Shown here: piece by piece, positions 40,447 through 52,798 of the stretch
How the letters are laid out: each line of letters opens with the position of its first letter
Numbering within the stretch: the first letter of the stretch is position 1
Origin: Pyronema omphalodes
Taxonomy: Eukaryota; Ascomycota; Pezizomycetes; Pezizales; Pyronemataceae
Length of the DNA stretch: 64,000 nucleotides
Direction: 5' to 3'
NCBI GenBank assembly: GCA_024516155.1
Contig: JAJJXM010000048.1
Coordinates: 124,001 to 188,000, forward strand
Made by a program: the position numbers and the translations under genes
Notes under the pieces: generated by a model
Seen by the model: the letters and a program-made list of their open reading frames with translations, nothing else
What the model was told of the DNA's origin: nothing
Database searches by the model: none

Positions 40447-42179
40447 CTACTCATCCACAAACCCATTTATCCTTCTCTTAATATATTCATAACTAGAGAA
40501 AAACACCGAGTTCAAGATACAGCTCCTAATCATTGAAACACCCAGGCCTCGGTACCTATTTATCATCAACACATGTCAAGCTTCATGAGGCGGTGGAGCT
40601 TACATTCTCCGGTTAAATAATTGAATAGGACGAACAGGTAATGGCTGACCCGGTTGATGCGTTAGGATATCTCGTTGGTAAATAGACTTCATGGAGTCGA
40701 TTGGGTAGATCTATGGGTGATTCATTATGTTAGTAACTTATCCTACACTCCGTCGTCCAGAACCACAACCCACAAAACCACAGCTAGAACAAAACTCACC
40801 AAAACCCAACTCAAAAGTCCACACAAGCCACCCGACACAGCAACACCCAGAGTATTGGGGCCCTCCGCAGGGCTTAAAAAGGCCTTTCCACCTTCATAAA
40901 ACGTAAAATACATAGCGGTCCCCAAAGTATCTCTAAGGAAATGGTAATGGAACCCAGAGTATAAACCCAAGGGACCCCTGGCTTTTACAATGGCAATGGC
41001 TTGTCCGAAGGTTCCTTTACGTTTGTATTGCCGGATATGGGATGGGTCGTCTAAACTGCTGCGACGGCTGCGTTGCATTAGGAGTTCGATTTGCGCGGAG
41101 AGCTTGGTAAATTCAAAGGGACCTGGTGGGGGGAGTAGTTAGCGGCTGTGGATACGACGGTCAAGGAATCGGCGGTCTTGGGGCAGCGGAGGGCTAGAGA
41201 TGGGTTCCCATAGGGCTGGGGAAATCAAAATACTCACAGGCAATGAATGTAATCAAACCACCCGCCGTAGCACCACTCATGAACCAATACATAGGGTTCA
41301 GAGGCATGAATGGGGCATGCGGCATAGAAACCAACTTATCCCCAAACACCTGCTTCAGTGTTCCTGCATACAGACTTTTGCTTTTGCTGTAGATAGAGAA
41401 GCTTATCGTTCTGACTACCGTTACAGAGACCAGGGGTGCTAAGGATCCTATTATTCCGGTTAGTATATATCACAGAGTGGAGGAAATAGAGTTTATCCGG
41501 AGCCTGGGTATAGGTATAGGTATAGGTATAGGCATAGCACAACATAACAGAACAGAGCATAAAAACATACCCCGCCAAAATCCTCGCATTCCTTCATTCT
41601 GTTTCGTTTGTGTAACACAGTCCCAAAAAGACCGGAACTTGTAGCTATTAAAAGGTATCAGCATACCCCGCTATAGACGCGATACCAGACACGTAGGGAT
41701 GTAGGATAGACGGACGCTTGCATACGGGTTTTGACTGAGTCTAATGGGAACTGTAGGTAATGAGGTCTGAATCAGCTATCCATTGCTCTTTCATGGTGAC
41801 AGTTGAGAATTTTGGAGGTGCGGTGATGACGTAGGGCTGCACCGGCAATGGGTGGACTTCGACTCAACACCCGCACCACCGCACCACCGCGCCGCTGAAT
41901 AGGTCTCGATACTGGAGTACAGTACACCACCGTCTGTAGGTTCTACGGCCCAGCAATATGGTACCGAAGCACCGACGCACCACCGCTTCCACCTCAAGGA
42001 ATCAAAGGACTTAGCAAAGGCAGTCTCTCAACACGTACCGCGATGAATGTAGAAACGCAACTACTAGCGCTTGCCGCGATTTCCGTTCTATATTTCCTAG
42101 CATATTCCTGACCAGGGCTTAGGATGCGGTTCGACGAGAGAATATTATTGGTCATTGAGACATCGTGGGAATCTGGCAT
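40447..42179 (-). CDS. Mitochondrial carrier family (SLC25) protein, seven exons
   Basis: Exons: 42179-42039, 41750-41686, 41644-41571, 41447-41238, 41122-40800, 40710-40604, 40555-40447, totalling 342 residues. The three repeated modules of an inner-membrane carrier are visible. Module 1 has FPLDSVKTRMQ at about residues 48-58. Module 2 has CPFEFTK at about 164-170, preceded by a Gly-rich helix (SGATAGG). Module 3 has YPIDSMKSIYQRD at about 272-284, preceded by SGGLCG. Each is a PxD/ExxK signature closing an odd-numbered helix. The last exon restores the sixth helix and ends YEYIKRRINGFVDE; without it the protein would stop one helix short. All seven exons join in frame. The least certain junction is the 41-nt intron between exons 2 and 3. 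The substrate cannot be told; the PIDSMKSIYQRD signature belongs, as far as I recall, to an uncharacterised fungal subfamily. Confidence 0.9.
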
Positions 42180-42755
42180 TGTTGCTGAGTTTGCGGATGT
42201 GTCGGATCGCGGGATCGGTGGGGGGTTTGAGCTGGGCTGGGCTGAGTTGAGATGAGGAGATGCGGATGCCGATGCGGATGCGGACGCGGATGCTAATAGC
42301 GGGATGACGCGAGGGCGGAGGTGTGTAGGTAAGTGTTGGAGGGGTTATTCGAGGGAGGGTATGTAGTTTCCGTCTCGTCTCGTCTCGTCGGCCTCGTCGA
42401 ACTTGTCTTTGTTGGTTGAACCTTTCTGGAATTCCGGATCGCTCTTCGGTTCTTCAGGACTTTTCGTGTTATCGGACGTTGTGGGCTATCTAATAATCAG
42501 GGTTGACCGTCGTCGTCTATTGCGCAAGCTGTGTTATGGAGAGGCTCCATTGAACACAACTTCGCGACGGGAATTAGCGTTGTTGATAGTGTTCGGCAGT
42601 GAGATATTGATCGGAATAGTGGAGTGGCGTTTGTCGGAGTTGAGGAAAGCACCAAAACCGATCGGGATGCTATGTATGTATGTCTGTATGTACGTACGAC
42701 AGTTACGACTAACTGTACTATCTATATGTATGTATGGACACCCATATATTTAGGA

Positions 42756-42979
42756 TTAAAGCCCTAGTTTTAAACTCAACAAGGTAACAGCCGCCAGAAT
42801 TTCTCTCGGATCATCCGAGGAACAACCTGGCGATTGCGGAAAAATCAAGCTTGGATAATTCTCGGCTAACTCGGGAACGTCCGCACCTCCTTCTCCTTTC
42901 TTTTCGGGCCGTGCAAGTTGCGGGGCCGAAGTATGCCGGCGGGTATGTAGATCCTCAGAATGCAACCGCCGTTGTTGGG
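42756..42979 (-). CDS. Possible terminal exon of an unidentified gene
   Basis: Open from an acceptor-like TCTTTTACAG (ending at 42980) to a stop at 42756, about 74 codons. The composition is varied and protein-like (RRLHSEDLHTRRHTSAP..., ending ILAAVTLLSLKLGL). I could not find an upstream exon that joins in frame: the nearest ATG frame to the right, near 43080, stops before a usable donor. It may be a real 3' exon with a distant partner, or chance. No domain is recognised. Confidence 0.25.
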
Positions 42980-44859
42980 CTGTAAAAGAGGCGGAGTAGC
43001 CGGGGGTGGGGAGGATATATCAACATTTTATTAACACCCCCGCACTACGTCAGAGGTTTAGAGTACTGTGCAGACATTGTGATACACAAGGCAACGGCAG
43101 TACAGTTTGCAGAGGGTAGGCGCAGTAAAACGCAGTAACAGTAACACACAGGGCATTTACATTAAAATCCAACAATCAAACGAGAAAAAGAAACCCTTTA
43201 CGGCCGAATCGGATAATTGATTACAGGATTTTTACGGTTTAATTGGAAACTATTGGACATTTCGATAGTGAATAGCTGTAGTGAATCATGACCATATGAT
43301 CACACCCTCTCTTACCCAAACAAGCCTGGCTTCGCTGCTATGCTCTAAATCACGATACACAAACAGCCTGATGACGACTGACCTCATCATTCTTAATTAT
43401 TCAAACGAACAGCGGAATCTTCTTTCAAAACACAGTTTGTTAGCTTAACCTTTTATTCACCAAACGGGCCTCGACCGGGTCCCGACCGGTAAGAATAAAG
43501 CCAACACTCTACAATATATACATCATTGCTGTGGATTACGCATAGCCGATACACGTTTCCCATATAACAGCATCGTGACTATGACAGCAATATTCTCAAT
43601 CTAGACTTCTCTGTCTGTCTCTCTGTCTATCGGTGTTACAAAATAAGAATTGGCAATTACGAATTACAAATTACGCAACGTTGTCAATACTACCAATAGT
43701 CTGTTCGCGTACAGAGCTAGAATACCAGACACATCATAAGGCTGGCTAACTTTTTGAAGTTATATCCATAGTATATTATTTAGAAGATTATTAGAGGTAG
43801 GAGGTAGAAATTCTATAATCCTGGAGTCATCCTCGTTGCTGTCTATCAAGCATGGAGGGAGAACGAGTGCTGGTTGATGTTACAGGGAGGTGACCAAGGA
43901 CTCCGGACTTCAGTTGACGTTGGCCGGTACCGGTGATTAGGGGAAGGGTTTGAATACTTTAAAAGACTCTGGGAACGTGGTGGATTCAACTGGTGACTCG
44001 AATTTTGTGTAGTGGAGAGTAGGACTGAGACCGGGACTGCGAGTCGGTGTGTGTATTGTATGCAAAACTTGCGCTATGTTAAAGGTGGATGTCGAGTAAC
44101 TGTAGCGGTTAGAGGATCAGTATGGTTTAATTGTGATTTACTGATGAACTTGAATCAGGCACTCCGAACCCGTCATTCTCCCCAGAATTACACAGAACTT
44201 TTGAATATCATTAAAGGCATATCACCTATTTATCCTCATGCATAAACTTTGGATATTCGATTCTTGAGATGAATAACTGCGCTTCTTTGGTTTTTTCTCT
44301 GGTTCTCGTTCCACTTCAAGCAACCTCATCAGCAGCACCAACTTCACCAGAAGCACCAGAAACATCAGCTGCTATAACTCCAGTCATTTCCAGCGCCGAA
44401 ACCATACCATAGTGACAACGACACCTCCGCCTCTTATCCACAGCACATTCAAGATATGATATATCAGAATTCGAAACACCCACATCATCTCCACCCACCC
44501 ATCCCTTATCATCTACAGCTACAGCTGATCTATCCAGCATCATCTATCATCCATTGACAATCATCCATCATCCATCATTATCTACTCCGAAAAACTCCTC
44601 CAAAAACCCTTCATAACCCCTCCCAGCCATAAATCTCCCCTTCTATCCTCTATCCCCCTTTCTATCCTCTATTCTATACTCCAACCCACATCCATCTTAA
44701 AACATACTATTATGAATCACAGCTACGTTTATCTCATTATCTTACTATAACTTCATGGTTTCTGGTTCGTATTTCATAACGGCATAGTAATAGCACCAGG
44801 CGCAGGTTATGAAATTTGGTTAGATATGATATAATCACGGTGATGGGGCTGAAGAATTG

Positions 44860-45100
44860 AGTTGGAGTCTTGAGTTGGGGCTCGGAGTCTGGAGTTGGGG
44901 CTCTGAGATGGGAGTTGGAGTCTGGAGATTGGAGTCTGGAGATCGGAGTCTGGTGTTGGGGCTCTGGAGTTTGAAGATCGGAGATTGGAGTCTTGAGCTT
45001 GGAGTCTTGAGCTTGGAGTCTTGAGCTTGGAGTCTGGATCCTGGAGGTCTTGAGCTTGGAGTCGGAGGTCTGGAGTCTGAAGTCTGGACTCGGGAATCTG
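44860..45100. repeat. TTGGAGTCTGGAG purine-rich minisatellite
   Basis: Irregular tandem copies of units such as TTGGAGTCTGGAG, CTTGGAGTCTTGAG and GGAGATCGGAGTC. Two overlapping open frames on the minus strand (Ser/Pro/Gln/Thr/Leu only) arise from the repeat. The pattern is strongly purine-biased on one strand. Confidence 0.8.
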
Positions 45101-46778
45101 GAATCTGGACTCTGGACTATAGAATAACCCCAGCCCAACCACCGAAGACATAAACCTTAAACCTTAAACCCCAAACCTACTGAGATTATCCATTCCCATC
45201 TCGAGGCAAAAACAAAACCCAAAACCCAAAAGATGTAATCTTGTCTATGCTCCCAGTATCATTCTTCCCCCACTACTTTTTTACGCCAAAATACAAGGTA
45301 GATACTAGAATAAGTAAGTCTATGAATATATTAAGATGATGCTGGTGAGGACTGATAGAGGGAATAGCGATGATGAGGGTGTTTTGATATAGTATGGTAG
45401 AGAGTAGGAAGTAGAGAGTATAGTATAGTATCGGCTGTTACTATTGGAAGATATTCAAGCTCATGGGGATGGTTGGGATCATTGTCATGGTCATGGCCAT
45501 GCTGAATAAGATTGATTACTGGGAAATAAGACCTCGGTCCTCAGTAACTTAATTCTACGGGCGGTGGGGCCCGCCACTAGTTACTGCGTATTCATCAGAT
45601 ACATATATCACTGGTTGTATTTCATCAAGTCAACCTACACACAGAGTATCCCAACAGTCAGAAATTGAATTAACGGCGAGAATTTTCAAATTTGCAGATC
45701 TGTGGACCTGGATTCCAGATTTCTGTCGGTAAGTTTCGACAGAACATTACATCTCCATGGGGGGGAAGGGGGGGGGGGGGGGGGGGGTGAAAGTCTGGTA
45801 AATCAACACTGAATAGATCATCTCGGGTTAGCCAACATATATCATAGCTATATCTTTATATCTATACAATACCCAAGAACTGTAATTCTTCACACTTTAG
45901 GATTTATTCAACTTTTTTGTTTCGATGATGAAGAGTCGCATCGTGTGATATACCATGATCGATACCCTGGCTACAGCACCGTTGCGCGCGGGTGGCGAAT
46001 TCTAGATCCCTTAGTCATCCATGGTTTTTATATGTATCAGACAAGGTCCAAGCTTAGGGTTTGTGGTGTTTGGGGTATCGAAGAAGGTCGTTTGTTTTAC
46101 TCGCGGCTCTGTGTAGGGGTATTGTATCGTCGCTATGATAGTGTCACGTGCTGTGAAGATCTGCATAGGCTCGTTTAATGAAAGTTGTTAGATTAGACAT
46201 GAAAAAACTGTACATAGTAAACAGCATACAGTGTAGTTTGTTCCCACCATAGATGCATGAAAGCGGAAATTTCCCTGAAGTTACAATAACACGATGAATT
46301 TGCACTTACGGTTCAAAGTGCTGATACAAAAAGCAATTCTTTGTTGTACCTTCGGCATACACGGACCCCTCAAAGAAATTACGGTAATCATATTAGCGAT
46401 GATGATTAACTTCCACAATGTTGGGGAAATAAAAAAAAACAATCGCTGTTTTTTTTTTTTTTTCATATGTTTCCTTCGAGATTCCGGTGCCATGAATTGT
46501 TGTTTCTGTGTGATGAGGATGATGCATGTGTAGATTGTTTTAAAACACAACGCTAGTTAGGCCGTGATGCGCCGGCGCCGGATAGACTACGGATCCCCCG
46601 CCGGGGCACGGGTGATGATCAAATGCTGTATGGTGCCATACCCAAAGATAGAAACGTCGGAACATAACTGTACATGAAATACCACACCAAAGACCACCGC
46701 ATGAAGTCGGAACGTACATAGGCGGATACGGTATGTACGATCTTCCTTAACTCTCCGCGATAGAACTATCGTTCTTTC

Positions 46779-47190
46779 GGGTTACTCAATGCTCGACAAA
46801 TCCGACAAATCTGTCGGTGTCGGAAACTTGGCGCGTAATCAAAATTAGTCTGATTGGCGGAGAACTTTAGAGTAGAGACTAATTTTTCCGACAGCGACAG
46901 ATTTGTCGGAAACTTTCCGTCAACGAAAAACCGCTGACGGAACTGTCGAAAACTGTCGGAAACTCTTCATCTGTCCCAAAACAGTTTAGAAAGTTGATGA
47001 TCTGCATCGTAGTGCGGTCCTAGCCTCGCCCGTAGCCTTGCAACAGGTTTCCGTCAGTTTCCATCCCAGAGTTTCCGACAACACCACTCAAAGCTCACTT
47101 CCAACCCTGGTTCTGTCCCTCAACTCTCATTGGCCGCAGAATTTCCGACAGATTTGTCGGATTCCGCTGCTTTTGAGCATTGAGTAACCC
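46779..47190. mobile_element. 412-bp nested inverted-repeat element, candidate MITE
   Basis: The outer ends are perfect 16-bp inverted repeats, GGGTTACTCAATGCTC at 46779-46794 and its complement at 47175-47190. Inside, CCGACAAATCTGTCGG at 46802-46817 has its exact complement at 47145-47160. The left part is also a cassette of its own: a 23-bp arm at 46804-46826 matches the complement of 46885-46907 with one mismatch, and AAAATTAGTCT (46841) pairs with 46876-46886. GTCGGAAAC-like motifs recur throughout. There is no coding capacity. This is the structure of a non-autonomous DNA transposon with subterminal repeats. A clear target-site duplication is not visible: the flanks are gttctttc and ttttctcc. 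Confidence 0.75.
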
Positions 47191-48110
47191 TTTTCTCCGT
47201 AATTCTTCGTGATTCTCCATGATTCTCTCTCGATACTCTCTACGCTCTCTTGGTTCCCTTTGATTTCTTTGATTCGGGAAACGGCCGGAACAAAACAGGC
47301 CTGTGGCCTTGTGCTCCAAGCCTTTCAAGGGGTTCTAGGCCGTGTTGTTTCTGTTTCATCCCGTCCCTGCTTTTCATCATCGCTCCAAATACGACGAGTG
47401 AAAACTCACGATATTTACGTACAATCGTGTATGCTTCCATGCAGCTTCTATCTATGAGTGGAGCTACGACTTTCGACAAATCATTCCGGACCTACCGTCA
47501 TCGCTCCAGAAGGTACATACTCTAGATGAAAATATGTACCAGCCACCACCGTTAAAGATGCAATTTATTGGAATTTTTTATCCACTGCTGCACAGTCTGC
47601 ACACACTGGATGGATCATGGATCCATAACGCCGAATCTGTAACCGTAACAAGGGGGGCTGGCCTGCTGAATTGATTCGGACCCATTCATCCCTATTCGTC
47701 CGATGCCGAACTATGGTAATTAGTCCGATGTAATCTATCATTCTAGCGACATACCCCGGACTGGGGGTTTCTTCGGTTGCAGTAGTTTCCTAGGTGCTAG
47801 ACCACTGCATATGGTTAGGTTAGTAACAAAACCCCCCTTAGCAAACCTCCGCAGGGCACCACAAAATCGTCCTAAGATACTTTTGAGCTATCCTCGGAGT
47901 AGATAGCCCTCCAAATTTGTTTGTTGTTGTTATTAAATCCGGTAGTTATCGGTCATACATATTTAATCAGTGCGCCCCCTTTAGCCATCGTCGGTTTTTT
48001 TCTTTCCTCCAGCATACAGTATTTCGTTACAGTAACTCCTTACCTCGTCCATCTTCAATCGTTCAATTATCTTCATTTTTTATAACATATCTACAATCCT
48101 AATAATAATA
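47191..48110. promoter_or_regulatory. Spacer and promoter of the GPI-protein gene
   Basis: Short open frames between 47209 and 47525 on both strands lack recognisable features. The last ~150 bases before 48111 are pyrimidine-rich (TTTTTTTCTTTCCTCC near 47996) and end in TATAACATATCTACAATCC and AATAATAATA just before the ATG, resembling a fungal core promoter and leader. Confidence 0.5.
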
Positions 48111-48829
48111 ATGCGCGCCACTGTCCTCTCCGTCTTCGCCGTCGCCTTGAGCGCCGCCGCCGTCTCCGCTCAGGTCAAGGAGTGCGATGCTCAAAAGTCC
48201 GTTCCCCTTACCTATTCCCCAGATTTTAGCAAAACCCGACTATCATGAAGATCACGCACTGACATAATGACCATAGCATCCTCGACGCTTGTAAAGCTCA
48301 GTATGAACCCAGACTTGCCGCTTGTAGCGGAAACGACTGGGAATGTTACTGTACCGAAGCAACCAACCTACAAACCTGTTACAACGTTTGCCCTAACGTT
48401 GGTACGTAATTCTTCTTTTCCTTCCATAGCTCTTTGAGTCTCGCTTCAATATCCTTTGCTATCCGTGCTTATCTTACCAAACTTCACTCCCCTTACCTAT
48501 AACCCGACGAATCTTGATAAACTCATAACTAACCCCCCTCCCCCACAGACAAATCCGGCGTCTCCTCCCAAGTAGTATCCTACTGCGGCGCCTACTCCCA
48601 GCAAAAATCCGCCGCCGCAGCAGCAACCTCAACCTCCTCTGGTTCCGCCGCTAAACCCGCCGCCACCTCCTCACCCACCGGAACTTCCGGTCCCGCTGCT
48701 GGAACTACTACCACTGGATCTTCTCCTGCCGCTACTACTTCCGCTGCTAATGCTGGTGTTGTTGTGACGCCTGGTGTTGCTGGAGTTGTGTTGGGTATGA
48801 TGGGTGCTGTGGCTGGTGCTTTCTTGTAG
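48111..48829 (+). CDS. Secreted GPI-anchored Ser/Thr-rich cysteine protein (CFEM-like)
   Basis: Exons 48111-48196, 48277-48401 and 48549-48829 (phases 2 and 1; donors GTCCGT and GTACGT; acceptors CATAG and CCACAG) encode 163 residues. Residues 1-20 are a signal peptide (MRATVLSVFAVALSAAAVSA). The mature N-terminal domain has eight cysteines in the order C-x8-C-x9-C-x5-C-x-C-x7-C-x3-C-x12-C, including NDWECYC and LQTCYNVCP. This is the pattern of the fungal 'GPI-anchored serine-threonine-rich' family, which is related to but distinct from classical CFEM domains. It is followed by a Ser/Thr/Ala-rich, probably O-glycosylated stalk and a C-terminal hydrophobic segment (VVVTPGVAGVVLGMMGAVAGAFL shortened here to its edges VVVTPG...GAFL), typical of a GPI-attachment signal. 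Likely a cell-wall or plasma-membrane surface protein; its function is unknown. Confidence 0.88.
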
Positions 48830-51800
48830 ATGGGATTGGGGTGCTGGCTTGTGGCTGGATAAGGGAGGTATAAGGAGAAAGAAAGAGTCCCGTACCTAGG
48901 AGGATGAAAGAAGGGGATATGTAATGATGATATGGACTTTGGGTTTTTGGGTTTTTTTGGTTGGGCGGCTTGGGATGGTAAAATTTTTTTTAACTGGTTT
49001 GAAGCGAATAAGAGCATTTTAAGCATCTTCATCATAACAATTTGCTATTCGGTTTTTTTTTCTGAAGTGATTGGGAAACTACCAAAGAATGAGTCGTGAC
49101 TTGTATCAGTTACTGTCAGGTCTGTAAAGCCTGTTGAGTTCATCCAGAAGATATCAGGAAAAATCCCATAAATCATCTCCATCCCATCCCTCCCCATCCT
49201 ATCCCATCCCATCCACTACGACTTAGCAAATCCAATTTCCACCGCCGTAGCTGCACCGCGGCCTAGGTCACTACATACATACACTTTCGCTTTCGCTTTC
49301 ATTCACAGTCTCGTAGAATCAACCTTAAATTTAAATAAGCGCACCATAACCCCCTTGCATATCATATAACAACCATGTTATGTATAACCAGCGCGCGGGT
49401 ATCTGCTTGGTTCTTGGTGCTTGGTGCTTGATGCTCGCTTGAAGTTTCTTCTTTGCTTCTTTTTCAGCTCGAATTAATAGCTTCTGTCTTTTAAGGTTTG
49501 ATTTAGGCATTTCTTGTAAGGATCCGCTGAATTATGAATTATGAATGAAGAATGAATAATGGATCCTGAAATATCGACTATTGTTATCAGGTCATTATGT
49601 TTATCTGAATCCTAAGTTCCGGATTCTAAATTCTAAATCCCATATTCTAGAATCTGTAGAATCTGTAGAAACAGAAAGATATCAAGTACTGAGTATTAAT
49701 TAGCCTGTAGAGAGGCCAGAGGAAGCTTATGAAGGAAGAGTGGCTCCGTAACGAATTATATACATACATACATAGCTGCATATTTCTTTCTGTAGCGTTT
49801 GTTGCGTTTGTACTGTGTAGTGAGGTAACGGTTAACCGTCAATGTATTTGGAGCACATTACTACACTACTACTCTACTACACTGTTTCACGTGCGGATTG
49901 TTATGAATGGTTAAGTTCAGGTTATTTATGTGATGTTCATAAATTACGGGTTGTAAACTTACTTTATCTGTTTATCTGTTTATCTGTTTATCTGTTTATC
50001 TGTTTATCTGTTTATCTGTTTATCTGTTTATCTGTTTATCTGTTTATCTGTTTATCTGTTTATCTGTTTATCTGTTTATCTGTTTATCTGTTTATCTGTT
50101 TATCTGTTTATCTGTTTATCTGTTTATCTGTTTATCTGTTTATCTGTTTATCTGTTTATCTGTTTATCTGTTTTATTTTATGTTTTATATCTTTCGATGT
50201 TTTTATGTTTCATGCTTATGTTTCTATCAGTGACAAGTCGGCAAGTCGACAACGTCTACGGTCTGGAAAGAATACATCTCGTCTCGCTATAAACATAATA
50301 CATTCACACCTCTATAGTGGAGTCGCGATCAGCAATCCACAATCCGTATTCCAGATCAACACACGCTATCTACAACACCCGGTATGTCCACCATACCGGT
50401 AAATTTCGGCCCGGATATCAAGAACCTAGAACATAGCAAACTTCACCTCACCTCACCGGAAAGTGGAGTCCATTTTTCTCATTGCTCTTTTTTCTTGCTT
50501 TTTTTTTATTTTTCCCTTGATTTAATTTCGCGTAACTAGCATTGCTAGAGTAGCTAGACTAGACAGAGTAGACAGAGTAGATGGAGTTAGATGGTATGTA
50601 ACTCGCGTCGTACGATACCCGCAGACGATACCCGCAGCTGCGATTTTCGGTTAGTGGCGTTGAATGTTGCTCTGCCGTTGATTTTTTGATGGGCGGTAGG
50701 GATTCTGTTGGAGGCGGGGGGAGGGGGGGGGTGGGGGGGTGGACACGTGATGGGATAGATGTTGGGTGATGAATGTTGGATGATGTGATGTGATGTGATG
50801 GATGTGTGAGAAAACTGAAGTTACTGAACTGGGGTATGTATTATTATGATTAAGGATTGTTTGGATTACGTGCTAGGATTGATTAGATAGTGCTATGCTA
50901 TGCTATGGTTATTTTCTTCTGATGCTATGTCCTATCATGTGTTGGAAATCCTAGCTACACTTTCTGTTGCTGAAGGTTGGGGGTTGTGGTTCTGGCTTCG
51001 GTCTTGCGGGCTTCGCTGTGGCTTCGCTGTAGTTCTGTAGTTCTGTTGTTGTGTTAGAATAGTGGAATAGATGGATCATCTATCACGGACGCCGCTGGCC
51101 TGTGGCCTTCGGTGTATTGAGATGAGGTTCATGGGAATGGGTATGGGTAATGAAATACTGGTGGGGATATTGATTGGTAGGGAATAGGATAAACGGTATC
51201 TGATTTTCACTCCTGGATGAATGGATTTGAACTGAGATTGAGATATCGAGATGGCATGTTGATGTTTGGGTGTTAGCTATGTTAAGGGTATCAGATCTTG
51301 ATTCTATGGATTATTTAAGTATTTTTTAAAATGAGGTGGCCTTTAGGTGATGAAAAGATATTGATCTTTACAACTTAGATACCAATACCTATGTATAGGA
51401 TAGCTTGAATACGAGACGGTACTGTACAAAACTGAATGAAAGAAAACCCGCTCCGCTAAGCTCTGCCTGCGAAAAGTAGATTTGAAGAAGAAGCGGAACG
51501 TTTTTTTTCTTTTTTCTTGCCATCAGAAGTAACTCCAAACTTCTATCAGCACTGAGATCAATAAATATAAAAGCGTTAAATTTAACACTGTTAAAAACTG
51601 CTTGAATATCTATGTCTAATGGAGGTAGATGTACATGGGTGCCGTATATATATATAGCTCCTATTCTATCAGGAGGTAGTTCTTCATCCATTCAATTCAT
51701 CTGCTCATCCCCTTCCGCATTTTTGCTCTTTTTTCATTTTTTTTTTCGAGTGAGTTCTAACAAGCACCTTTTTCTGAGCAGTACTAAATTGACATCCTTT

Positions 51801-52798
51801 TCTCAGGCTCATTGATTATGTAGTTATAGTCGTAGAAACTCGATGTGGAAAACTAATCGCCCTCCACTCATACTATTGGACTGCAAAGAATCGTCACTCA
51901 GCCAGATGTAATGGGGAGAAACTCTTTATTTCTGGTTTGAGTAAAGGAGATACTTGGAAAAAATGTGTTGTAGATATTGCTTCAAGTTTCGGTCGAAAGT
52001 ATTGCTTTAAGATGTCGGTGCGAGATGGTTTATCCCTCTTCATTGCAATTTGCCACGGCGGCGATTTTTATTGTTAAAGACTTGACAATCTGCTATCTAT
52101 GCTTTGATAAATTGGCTTTATTTTACGCCTATGTCTAATATTGATATTTTAGATCTTTATCTTCAAGGTGAAGTCAGTATGTAATCAAAAACACAGCCAT
52201 TTCGTGACGACAATTCACCCTGCAGTATCATACATTATATGCCCTAAACACATAAGAGACCGTAGCTTTACAACAAGATATCATGATATATCAGAAACTT
52301 CTCAATGATTCATATAGCCTCTCAATAAACTCTATTGCGTTGTTCCATGGCCAGCATGACGCGACATGCACCTGGTCCGATCACACAGTATCACTCTTTG
52401 CACAAGTTTCCATGACCGTTCAAAATTCTTCGACATGAAAACTCCGCCGAAAGTCGTGTGTGATTCCCGGGAAAGTCTAATCTGCGCAAGCTTGAAGTTA
52501 TAATTCAGTATTATTTGACATCAAGTACTTTTTGAGGCGTAGTATACCTCGGAAACAGGGGTTACGGGGATGACAACTCGGGTTTAATTGTGGTTGGATG
52601 AAAGAATCATGAAGGCGCCAGAACGGATTACTTAGCTATATTTTGAGGTTGAGGAGTATTCTTATCGTGTGAATATGGGTCTTTGATCAATATCTTATGG
52701 TTGGATAAGTAACGCTGGAATATCGTCTAGATACTGCTACATTTTCTGATAACCTTTTCAGAATTTGCATTCATATCAAATTAAGCACAGAAAACGGC
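48830..52798. other. Gene-free region with octamer array
   Basis: The first 200 bases probably include the 3' UTR of the GPI-protein gene. A 26-copy octamer array lies at 49963-50174 (separate entry), and G-rich spacer at 50700-50745. From about 51.3 kb the sequence has fewer simple repeats and looks like old unique or decayed repeat DNA. No gene is recognised. Confidence 0.55.
49963..50174. repeat. 26-copy TTTATCTG octamer array
   Basis: Twenty-six perfect consecutive copies of TTTATCTG (208 bp), followed by a degraded end. The absence of any internal variant suggests a very recent expansion. Because 8 is not a multiple of 3, the array is read as a repeating octapeptide (YLFICLSV), which gives a spurious 186-codon hydrophobic open frame. 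Confidence 0.97.

Larger units (their letters stand above)
42180..46778. other. Mostly gene-free region upstream of the carrier gene
   Basis: The first few hundred bases must include the carrier promoter; a degenerate GCGGAT repeat lies at 42260-42295. Scattered open frames (42403-42753 +, 44012-44245 +, 44316-44543 -, 45945-46178 +) show no recognisable domain. The 44860-45100 segment is a purine-rich tandem repeat, and a G20 run lies at 45768-45787. A possible isolated exon is listed separately at 42756-42979. Confidence 0.55.

Noticed and set aside
49842..50402. 186-codon hydrophobic open frame (+)
   Set aside because: It is produced by the TTTATCTG octamer array, which is open in all frames; there is no start context, domain or varied composition outside the array.
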